A program made the translations under genes and the position numbers. A stretch of DNA of 64,000 bases, taken from contig NZ_JANIDX010000001.1 of NCBI RefSeq assembly GCF_026385485.1, positions 186,001 through 250,000 on the forward strand, written 5' to 3'. The notes below the pieces were generated by a model. The model had not been told where the DNA came from and did not search any database. It saw only the letters and a list, made by a program, of their open reading frames with translations. This DNA is from Bombella pollinis (GTDB taxonomy: Bacteria > Pseudomonadota > Alphaproteobacteria > Acetobacterales > Acetobacteraceae). Below, one piece after another: positions 25,558 through 33,544 of this stretch; positions within the stretch are counted from its first letter, which is position 1, and each line of letters begins with the position of its first letter.

Positions 25558-26898
25558 ATGGCCCACCCCCCCGCACCATCACCAGCTAGTGCTAGCCAAA
25601 GCCGTTTTAAAGGCATCCATGTCGCGATGATCTCTATTGGTGGGATCATCGGGGCGGGGCTATTTGTCGGCACCTCTGCCACCATCGCTGCGGCAGGACC
25701 TGCAGTGCTGCTCTCCTACCTTGCGGCAGGGTTAGTGGTCTGGCTGGTGATGCGTCTTTTGGGCGGCTTAGCCATTACCGCACGCGGGCAAGGGTCCTTT
25801 ATTACCCATATTGCCACCCATATCGGCTCACGCACCGCCTTTATTACAGGTTGGAGCTATGCTTTCCTCTGGGCTGTGACCGCTGGAGCGCAAGCTGTGG
25901 CCGGGGGTATGATTATCGGGCGGCTGGCTCATATTGCCCCTTTATGGGGTGCGCTCGTCCTTGTAGCCATCGCTTGGTCTATTAACCGTCTTTCACTCCG
26001 CCATTATGGACAAGCAGAGACAGGCCTTTCCATTTTTAAGCTACTCTTTCTAGGTGGGTTTATTGCCCTTGGCTTAGGATGGCTAGCCCTTTCGGGCCAT
26101 CCCTTTGCGATAGCCTTCCAGAACATTACTGCTCATGGTGGGGTCTTCCCTAAAGGGGGATGGGCTGTCATCGGGGCTGTGCCCATGATTATACAGACCT
26201 TCACCGGCTGCGAAATTGCCATCATTGCCGCAACCGATAGTGATCGCCCCCTACGCGCTATTGCACGGACTATGCGGCGGCTACCTTTGCAAGTGCTGTT
26301 CTTCTACGCTGGGTCGGTTTTGGTCATTATCGCCCTTCTGCCGTGGAGTGACGTGCATGTCGGGCAATCACCCTTCCTCAGCGTGTTGGAATATCTCAAG
26401 GTCCCCTTGGCGCGCTATGCCGCGATTGCGGTAACGCTTGTAGCTGTTCTCTCTTGCTTAAACTCGGCGGTTTATGTTGTCTCTCGTACACTAAAGGAAC
26501 TCGCAAGCCTGCGCTTAGCCCCGCAAAAGCTAACCCTTGAGACCGCTCGCCATGTACCGCTCTGGTCATTACGGCTCACAACTTTGTTGGAGTTGCTCGT
26601 CATTGCCTCGGCCATTGGCTCGCCAGAAACACTCTACCCCGTCCTACTTGGCTCATCAGGTGGGTTGATCCTCTTTATCTATTTCATCATCGCCATTGCT
26701 TATTGGCTGTGGGGCCGACAATCACAAACAGCCACAGCCATGCCCGTGGCGCGTGGATTAATCCTGCTCATCCCCATTTTAGGGGCTATTCTTCTCATTC
26801 TACCCGCTGCACGGGGAGATGCATTGCTCTCCTTAGCGGTCATTCTCGTGCTGAGCATCATCAGCCTCTTAGCCCTCTCTCAACGATGTCTGCGGTAA
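25558..26898 (+). CDS. APC-family amino acid permease
   Basis: This 446-residue permease has about 12 hydrophobic segments and the APC signature near the N-terminus (ISIGGIIGAGLFVGTSATIAAAGPAVLLSYLAAGL), the unwound helix 1 where substrate binds. The FTGCEIAIIAATDSD segment near residue 216 matches the helix 6 region of amino acid transporters related to GABA permeases. It lies 6 bp after the TauD-like gene and probably shares its transcript, so its substrate may be an amino-sulfonate or amino acid processed by that enzyme; this is inference from position. A final hydrophobic tail completes a normal-length protein. Confidence 0.85.
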   Translation: MAHPPAPSPASASQSRFKGIHVAMISIGGIIGAGLFVGTSATIAAAGPAVLLSYLAAGLVVWLVMRLLGGLAITARGQGSFITHIATHIGSRTAFITGWSYAFLWAVTAGAQAVAGGMIIGRLAHIAPLWGALVLVAIAWSINRLSLRHYGQAETGLSIFKLLFLGGFIALGLGWLALSGHPFAIAFQNITAHGGVFPKGGWAVIGAVPMIIQTFTGCEIAIIAATDSDRPLRAIARTMRRLPLQVLFFYAGSVLVIIALLPWSDVHVGQSPFLSVLEYLKVPLARYAAIAVTLVAVLSCLNSAVYVVSRTLKELASLRLAPQKLTLETARHVPLWSLRLTTLLELLVIASAIGSPETLYPVLLGSSGGLILFIYFIIAIAYWLWGRQSQTATAMPVARGLILLIPILGAILLILPAARGDALLSLAVILVLSIISLLALSQRCLR

Positions 26899-26930
26899 GG
26901 CCTAATCCATTTTCTGCGCATAGCTAATTA

Positions 26931-26964
26931 AGGCGAGCTATCGGCCTAGCCCCCTCGCTCGCCT
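26931..26964. terminator. hairpin after the APC permease
   Basis: A perfect 8-bp stem AGGCGAGC / GCTCGCCT with an 18-base loop lies 32 bp past the permease stop. No T run follows, so termination is uncertain; it may instead be leader structure of the following TonB receptor pseudogene. Confidence 0.35.
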
Positions 26965-26992
26965 CGTCCCAGCCCCTTACTGGATAATCATC

Positions 26993-29430
26993 ATGAAACC
27001 ACGCCATCTCCTATGGGCGGCCTAACGGGCTTGTCCGTACCCTTTATTGTGCCTGTTGCGGCACAAACCCCTTCCCACCATGCCACAACAAAAAAACATC
27101 TAATAAACACCCCGCAGCCCCTTAAAACACGCGCTCATACACAGCGTCTGGCGCGCAAAAGCCTCTCTGGTGGGTATGAGACGCTATCCGTCCATACCCG
27201 CCATTTAACGCAAGGGACACAGCTTGTATTGGGCCATAAGCAGCTAGAACAACAAGTGCCCGGTACCAACCCATTACGCACCCTTGCTCAATTACCGGGG
27301 GTTCAATTCCAATCCGATGACCCGCAAGGCATTGATACCTACTCTACCCAACTTTACATGCACGGCTTTGTTCAAAGTGAAATCGGCATGACGCTAGATG
27401 GCCTGCCCCTTGGTGAGCCAACCTTCCGTAACTATAACGGGCTGAACCCTTTACAGGCCATTTCTTCCGAAAATGTGGAGCGGCTAGAGGTCACCCAAAG
27501 TGCCGGGGCAGAAAGCACAGCTAGCACCAATAATCTGGGGGGGAAGCCTGAATTACATCTCCAGCAATCCGAAGGATAAATTAGGCGGGACCATCGCACA
27601 GACCTTTGGGAGTAATGCGCTATTCCATTCCTTCTTCCGTTTTGATTCCGGTACGTTAAATGAGAGTGGTACAAAGTTCTACGTCTCATACATGCGCAAT
27701 CAGGGCGATAAATGGAAGGGCGGTGGGGACCAGTTTATGCAACAGGTCAATGCTAAGCTCGTCCAACCGATTGGGGAGAGAAGCCAGCTCTCCGCCTTCT
27801 TTAACTGGGATGCCCTCCAGATGGTGAATTATCAGGATTACGCCCCTAGCTGGCTGGATCAAGCCGGGTCTCGATTAGATAATTTCTACGGACGGCCCGG
27901 CGCATGGGCACAGGCTTATCATGCGGCACAAGGGCGGTATCCTGCTGCCTATAATGGGCTGACAGACCCTAAGGACGTCTCTTATTACGATAGTACCGCT
28001 AGCTCCTCCGACTTTTTCGGCGGGGTTAAAGCAGACCTCGCCCTTACAGACCACTTAACATGGAAAAGCAGCCTCTATGGCCATAGCGAAACCGGGCACG
28101 GCACATATGCCAGCCCCTATGCGTATCAAAATGGTGTCGATACAGTGCAGCTTAATGGCGGACCTATCTTCGAGCAGGTGCGCCATCCTTCCATCGAACG
28201 TTTTGGCGGGTAACCTCCTTTGAGTACCATTTAAAGCAGCATGAGCTTTCTACAGGGTTTTGGTACGAGAATAACCAATATGATTCCTACGCTTATGCCT
28301 ACCAACAACCCAACAGCCCAGACGGCACGCCTCTAAACCCCTTTGGAAGCTTTAAAAACGTCCCTAGCCGAACCCTTTGGGGCCAGCGTTGCAACACTAA
28401 TAGCTTCACGGCTTATGTGCAGGACACCTACCATCCCATTAAATCCGTTGCGCTGCATTTTGGCTTTAAGTCCATCCTCAATACAACCCGTGTAGGCCAT
28501 GCCACCAACTGGGGGCCTCGCTTTCCCGCTCTGGCCAATGCTGAAAGCTTAACAACGGCCAAAGCCTTCCTCCCCCATATTAGCGGGGATTGGCATTTTC
28601 TCCATCATCATGAATTATTCTTTGATATTTCGGAAAATGCCCATGCCTACAGCCAGTCGGGCTATAACTCCAGCAACTCCCCCTTTGCAGTGTCTCAACT
28701 AGCGTATAACGCCACAAAAGACAGCCTAAAGCCAGAAACCGCATGGACCTTCACCGGAGGTTACCGCTACACCGACCATCTCATCCAAAGCAGCCTCTAT
28801 CTATACCGCACTAACTTCCATAACCGCTTGCAGCAGATTCTAGGCAGTGCGGGGGCTGGGTCCATCCTCACCAACAATACGTCCACTGTACAAAATGTAG
28901 GGGGTGTAACCATGAATGGCGTGGATGGTGCCATTACCATCACACCACTACCCGGCCTCGCCTTATTTAATAGCGTTAGCTACGATAAAGCGGCTTATGA
29001 CCAAAATATACGCAGCGGCGGCACACTTTATGCCACAAAAGGACGGCAAGTCGTTGCTTATCCTCGCTTTATGTACAAGGCCCGCCTCTCTTACGAATGG
29101 CAGCATCTACAAGCCTATATCGATACCCAATATTATGGCAAACGCAGCTATGATTATGTTGGTGATTATAAATTGCCAAGCTATTGGCTGGCCAATTTCG
29201 GGCTTATCTATTCATGGGACTTAACCCATTTTGGAATGCGTAACCCCACCGCCGTACGGAAGCTTATCTTCTCTTTTAACATCTATAATCTAGCAAACCA
29301 AAAATACGCCTCCACTATGGGACAAAATGGCTTCACCATGGATAATAAAGAGGGGGCCGCTTACAATAACCAATCCATCCTACTTGGTGCGCCCCGCCAG
29401 TTCTTTGGCTCTGTTAAGGCAGAGTTCTAA
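26993..29430 (+). pseudogene. TonB-dependent outer-membrane receptor, frameshifted
   Basis: Joined across frames, this ~810-residue receptor has a signal peptide (MKPRHLLWAA...), a plug domain (GTNPLRTLAQLPGVQFQSDD, YMHGFVQSEIGMTLDGLPLGEP) and a beta barrel ending in phenylalanine (GSVKAEF), a siderophore/iron-type layout. Three frame changes break it: in the signal peptide near 27020-27024, at a run of seven G at 27537-27543 where six G would keep the frame, and near 28205-28210 where one base seems missing. Between them the reading is otherwise good receptor sequence without extra stops, so the decay is recent or the homopolymer changes are switchable. Sequencing error is possible but the other window genes are intact. 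Confidence 0.82.
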
Positions 29431-29447
29431 AACAACACCCCTGATAC

Positions 29448-29490
29448 AAACAAGCCGGAGGGGACATCACATCCCTTCCGGCTTGTTTAT
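29448..29490. terminator. bidirectional terminator between receptor pseudogene and DUF934 gene
   Basis: A 12-bp stem AAACAAGCCGGA / TCCGGCTTGTTT, extended by GGGG/CCC pairing, has T-rich flanks on both strands. It sits between convergent transcripts. Confidence 0.75.
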
Positions 29491-29527
29491 TCTGTAAAGC
29501 CGTTCCAACGATTCTTTTATGGCCCCT

Positions 29528-29932
29528 TCAGGCGGAACTAACAGCAGTATTCTGATAATAAAACTGATAACGGCTCAACTGCTCGTCCCAATCCTGCGTA
29601 TTGGCTTCCTCTGGTAAGGCCACACTATCAAACCCGCAGCGTTTAAGGTGAATCGCTTGGTCTGGCAAAAGATGACCAGAGGCCCGGATCTCCCCTTTAT
29701 ACCCCTCATATTCCCGCAGAGAGCGCGCTTGTGTAAAAGCCCGCCCATCCCGGAAGATGGGGAACTCCAACACAATCAAGGTCAGCTCGTTGAGATGAGA
29801 GCGTAAATCCTCCACCTCGACATCCTGAGGCAGAGAGATAGCTGTACCGTGGGGAGCGTCCTTCCAATCTGCAAAAGCCACAGGGGAGGCTTCCTCTAAC
29901 GTCTTACGCCCGCTGAGATTAAACAGTTTCAT
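29528..29932 (-). CDS. DUF934 protein, sulfite reductase accessory
   Basis: This 134-residue cytoplasmic protein has the DUF934 core: LTLIVLEFPIFRDGRAFTQARSLRE followed by GEIRASGHLLPDQAIHLKRCGFDSVAL. The family is almost always encoded right after the sulfite reductase gene in proteobacteria, and its biochemical role is not established. Here its start overlaps the end of cysI by 14 bp, and it is the last gene of the cysG-DUF2849-cysI-DUF934 operon. No catalytic motif is apparent. Confidence 0.88.
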   Translation of the reverse strand: MKLFNLSGRKTLEEASPVAFADWKDAPHGTAISLPQDVEVEDLRSHLNELTLIVLEFPIFRDGRAFTQARSLREYEGYKGEIRASGHLLPDQAIHLKRCGFDSVALPEEANTQDWDEQLSRYQFYYQNTAVSSA

Positions 29933-31601
29933 AAGCCACCTCCTTAAAGGCCCTCAGCCCGCACCGCTTCAGCATAGCAGCGAAGCTTTCCCCCTTCTGC
30001 CGCTGTGCGAGATAGAACTCCACAATCCGCGCTACGGCCTCTACGGCTTCATCCTCTGCAAAGGAAGGGCCTAAAATCCCACCAATGGCGGCATTCTCTC
30101 CCCCATCCCCCCCAAGGAGAATCTGGTACGTCTCAGCCCCGCGCTTATCAACACCCAAAAGGCCGATATTACCCACATGATGATGCCCGCACGCATTAAT
30201 GCAGCCCGACATATGGATGCTCAACGCCCCAATCTCAGCCTGCAACGCTGCATCCCCAAAACGGGCTCCCAATTTCTGCGCCAAGGGGAGGGAGCGCGCA
30301 TTGGCCAGATTGCAATAATCCAAACCGGGGCAGCTCACAATATCGCTAATCAGCCCAACATTCGGCGCGGCAAGGTCAAGCTTCTGCAAGCCCTCCCACA
30401 CATCATAAAGCTGGTCTTTACGCACATGACCAAACACCAGATTCTGCAAATGCGTCACCCGCACTTCCCCAAAGGCATAACGAGCGGATAAATCTGCCAG
30501 ACCGTGCATTTGCTCTGCCGTTACATCACCGGGGATAGCCCCCGGCGTTTTGAGAGAAACAACCGCACAAATATAGCTGTCATGATGATGAGGGTGCGTA
30601 TTGCTTGCCACCCAGCGGGCAAAGGCTGGGTCTGCCTGCTTATGCTGCTCAAAGAGAGAGGCCGCATCCGCTGGGGCTTGAAGGTCCGGCACAGCAAAAC
30701 GCGCCCGAATCTGTGCAACATGCTCCGGCGTCAGGCGGTAAGCCGCACGGTCCATGCGGCTAAGCTCCTCCTCCACAGCTTTGCGGAAAGCCTCTAACCC
30801 AATGGTCTGCACCAAAATCTTGATACGCGCTTTATAGAGATTATCTCGCCGACCAAACGCATTATAAACGCGCAACACCGCCTCTAGCGTGGCGATGAGG
30901 TCTTCTTCCCTCACGGAATCGAACAATTCCTGCCCAACAACGGGCGTCCGCCCTAAACCACCCCCCACAAAAAGGCGAAAGAGCGGGCCATGTTCGCTAG
31001 GGCGTGCCAGCAAGCCAATATCATGAAAGCGCGCCGCTACACGGTCCTCTGGGCTACCAGAAATCGCGATTTTAAACTTACGGGGCAGGAAGGTGAACTC
31101 AGGATGCAAAGTGGACCATTGCCGCACAATCTCAGCATGAATGCGCGGGTCCATCAGCTCATCCTTAGCCGCCCCAGCGAACTCATCAGAGGTGACATTA
31201 CGGATGCAATTACCACTTGTTTGGATGGCGTGCATATCCACCTCGGCCAATTCCCGCAGGATGGCTGGCATATCCTTCAACGCAATCCAATTAAACTGAA
31301 TATTCTGCCGGGTGGTGAAATGGCCGTAATTGCGGTCATATTTCGCAGCAACATCAGCAAGCTTATGCAGCTGGCGGCTATCTAACACACCATACGGAAT
31401 CGCCACGCGTAACATATAGGCATGAAGCTGAAGATAAACGCCATTCATCAAACGGAACGGCTTAAACTCCTCCTCGCTTAATTCGCCAGCAAGACGGCGG
31501 CGCACTTGGCCTTCAAACTCATTAATCCGCTCTTGAAGAAAGGCCCGGTCCCGCTCCTCATATTGATAATGCCCAACAGAATGTGAGTTAGATTGAGTCA
31601 T
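29919..31601 (-). CDS. cysI: assimilatory sulfite reductase haemoprotein
   Basis: This 560-residue nitrite/sulfite reductase reduces sulfite to sulfide with six electrons. The coupled sirohaem-4Fe4S site is visible as C424-x5-C430 (CPGLDYC) and C467-x3-C471 (CINAC), and the N-terminal ferredoxin-like repeats include YDRNYGHFTTRQNIQFNW, a sirohaem-contact block. It could be a nitrite reductase, but its operon with cysG, DUF2849 and DUF934 points to sulfite. No flavoprotein subunit CysJ is in the window, so the electron donor is unknown. The ATG overlaps the preceding stop (ATGA). Sulfide made here would feed CysK. Confidence 0.92.
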   Translation of the reverse strand: MTQSNSHSVGHYQYEERDRAFLQERINEFEGQVRRRLAGELSEEEFKPFRLMNGVYLQLHAYMLRVAIPYGVLDSRQLHKLADVAAKYDRNYGHFTTRQNIQFNWIALKDMPAILRELAEVDMHAIQTSGNCIRNVTSDEFAGAAKDELMDPRIHAEIVRQWSTLHPEFTFLPRKFKIAISGSPEDRVAARFHDIGLLARPSEHGPLFRLFVGGGLGRTPVVGQELFDSVREEDLIATLEAVLRVYNAFGRRDNLYKARIKILVQTIGLEAFRKAVEEELSRMDRAAYRLTPEHVAQIRARFAVPDLQAPADAASLFEQHKQADPAFARWVASNTHPHHHDSYICAVVSLKTPGAIPGDVTAEQMHGLADLSARYAFGEVRVTHLQNLVFGHVRKDQLYDVWEGLQKLDLAAPNVGLISDIVSCPGLDYCNLANARSLPLAQKLGARFGDAALQAEIGALSIHMSGCINACGHHHVGNIGLLGVDKRGAETYQILLGGDGGENAAIGGILGPSFAEDEAVEAVARIVEFYLAQRQKGESFAAMLKRCGLRAFKEVAYETV

Positions 31602-31954
31602 TGCGCACGCTCCTTCTCCTGCGCTGGGGTCCGCGCTAGGGCATCGTCATACGAAAAATCAGGGTGAACACTCGGCCCGTGGGCACGAATCACTTCGCGT
31701 GCTGTTACAGGCTCTGGCGGCTGTGTGTCATGGGCGACAACTTCATAAATCGCCACAACCTCTTTTTGCGCCGCTGCGGCCAAAGCACGCTCTAAGGCAG
31801 GGCCTGCCTCCTCATAGCTAAAGCGTTTTGCCTCAGCAATGGATTCACGCCAATGCTCTCCCTCGCCAAGCCAAACAATACGGCCATCCAGCAAACGATT
31901 TGCCGTCAGCAATAGGACTTCCCCCTCTCCCGGGCGGGATAGACGTTTCATCAC
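31598..31954 (-). CDS. DUF2849 protein
   Basis: This 118-residue protein has the DUF2849 pattern: LTANRLLDGRIVWLGEGEHW near the start, an alanine-rich helix (GPALERALAAAAQ), and a C-terminal acidic and basic tail. The family is found between siroheme synthase and sulfite reductase genes in Alphaproteobacteria; no activity is known. It overlaps cysG upstream and cysI downstream by 4 bp each, so all three are translated as one coupled unit. It may act as a small adaptor in sulfite reduction, which is inference from position. Confidence 0.85.
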   Translation of the reverse strand: MMKRLSRPGEGEVLLLTANRLLDGRIVWLGEGEHWRESIAEAKRFSYEEAGPALERALAAAAQKEVVAIYEVVAHDTQPPEPVTAREVIRAHGPSVHPDFSYDDALARTPAQEKERAQ

Positions 31955-33399
31955 GCACGCTCCTTTGATGTGCTCTCACTGGAAGCAGCCGGCGGCTCCA
32001 CCGCACCACGATGATGCACCACTTCCCCCACAATAATTAAGACTGGGCTTTCCAACCCCTGCTGCTGCACAAGCGCGGTAATTGTGCCCAACGTACCCTT
32101 GACGCATCGTTGATCCGGGCAGGAGCCACGATAAATCACCGCAACAGGCCAATGGGCGGGCAGACCATGCCCCTGCATTTGCTGGCATAGCTCCCCTATA
32201 GAGCTTAACCCCATATAAATCACCACCGTTTGCCCCTTACGGGCAAGGCTGGGCCAATGCAGATTTAACGTACCATCTGCGCGCGCATGACCCGTCACCA
32301 TAATGCAGCTTTGGGCACAATCCCGATGTGTGAGCGGAATCCCCGCCGCTACCGCACAACCATTCGCCGCCGTAATGCCAGGGACAACCCGCACCGGCAC
32401 ATGCGCGGCGAGCAAACTCTCCATCTCCTCACCCCCACGGCCAAAAACAAACGGGTCCCCTCCTTTTAACCGTAGGACGCGTTCCCCCCGCTGGGCACGG
32501 CGCAAAAGCTCGGATTCTATATCACGTTGCGGCAGCGTATGATAGCTACGCTTTTTGCCAACATACACACGCTCCGCATCCCGCCGCACGCGGTCCAGAA
32601 CCTCTGGAGCCACGAGGTTATCATATAAAACACTATCAGCATTTTGCATCAAACGGAGGGCGGCAAGGGTCAACCAATCGGGATTCCCCGGCCCAGCCCC
32701 CACAAGCCACACCTCCCCTTGCGGGCGCGTGGCGACTCCCTCCGCTGCCTCGACAAGCTGCTCTAGCTGATGACGGGCTGAAGCCTCCTCCCCCGCCAAA
32801 GCGGCCTCATAAGCAGGGCCATCCACAAAGGATTCCCACACACGTTGCCGCTGCTTCACATGCGGGAGGCGAGCCTTCAGCCAACCGCGCTGTTGCTGCA
32901 TAAACCGTGCGGCCTCACCCACTCTAGCCGGGAGCATAGCCTCGACCATCTGCCGCACCCGGCGCGCTAAAACGGGAGAGGCTCCCCCCGTGGTAATCGC
33001 CACTTGCACGGGGGAGCGATCCACCAACGCCGGGGTAATAAAGCTGGAAAGCTCTTGATTATCCACCACGCATACAGGCACACGCAACGCATGAGCCTGC
33101 CGCGACACCATCTCATTAACAGCCTCATCATCCGTAGCGGCAAAGACTACAGCCATCTCCGGCAATATCTCTCGCAGGGCTTGCTCCTCAACACGCCCTT
33201 GACGAAACACCGCCTGCCCCTGCGCAATGAGAGCCTCTAGCTCAGGATGCACGCTCTCCGCCCAAATATGAAGCCGCCGGCACCGCCCTTTAAGCAAGCG
33301 CATCTTCTGCACCGCCACCTGCCCCCCCCCAATGAGAAGGGCATCGCGTTGGCCTGTCCGCATCATAATCGGCAGATAAGAGAAGGGCTTCATCGTCAT
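31951..33399 (-). CDS. cysG: siroheme synthase
   Basis: This 482-residue trifunctional enzyme makes siroheme, the cofactor of CysI. The N-terminal third is the precorrin-2 dehydrogenase/ferrochelatase (nucleotide loop LLIGGGQVAVQKMRLL, then VFAATDDEAVN). The C-terminal ~260 residues are the uroporphyrinogen III methyltransferase (VWLVGAGPGNPDWLTL, VLYDNLVAPEVL, RLKGGDPFVFGRGGEE, VVPGITAANGCAVAAGIPLTHR). All hallmark motifs are present. It heads the sulfite-reduction operon. Two possible ATG starts lie close together (33399 and 33393) without a strong ribosome-binding site. The shared 22-bp element is 46-67 bp upstream. Confidence 0.93.
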   Translation of the reverse strand: MTMKPFSYLPIMMRTGQRDALLIGGGQVAVQKMRLLKGRCRRLHIWAESVHPELEALIAQGQAVFRQGRVEEQALREILPEMAVVFAATDDEAVNEMVSRQAHALRVPVCVVDNQELSSFITPALVDRSPVQVAITTGGASPVLARRVRQMVEAMLPARVGEAARFMQQQRGWLKARLPHVKQRQRVWESFVDGPAYEAALAGEEASARHQLEQLVEAAEGVATRPQGEVWLVGAGPGNPDWLTLAALRLMQNADSVLYDNLVAPEVLDRVRRDAERVYVGKKRSYHTLPQRDIESELLRRAQRGERVLRLKGGDPFVFGRGGEEMESLLAAHVPVRVVPGITAANGCAVAAGIPLTHRDCAQSCIMVTGHARADGTLNLHWPSLARKGQTVVIYMGLSSIGELCQQMQGHGLPAHWPVAVIYRGSCPDQRCVKGTLGTITALVQQQGLESPVLIIVGEVVHHRGAVEPPAASSESTSKERA

Positions 33400-33441
33400 G
33401 CAGGGAGCATGTCAAATCTGGTGCAAAAATCAACTCATTAT

Positions 33442-33466
33442 TTTGTTGTTTTTTTTAATAACGATA
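33442..33466. promoter_or_regulatory. element upstream of cysG, shared with the TauD gene
   Basis: Positions 33445-33466 match 24594-24615 at 21 of 22 bases, differing only by a T for an A inside the T-rich spacer. The right arm AACGAT is intact; the left arm reads TTTGTT instead of ATCGTT. The element lies between cysG and the CRISPR array. Likely operator for a sulfur regulator. Confidence 0.5.
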
Positions 33467-33544
33467 AATTTTAGTTGTTTTTATGCCTAACCTTCCTCTG
33501 AAAGTTACCAATTGCTACCGCCTCTTCCCGCTTCTGCCGTTCTG

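Noticed and set aside
26899..26992. A cobalamin or other riboswitch before the TonB receptor pseudogene.
   Set aside because: Only a single 8-bp hairpin is visible; no conserved riboswitch box is recognised and the space is too short.
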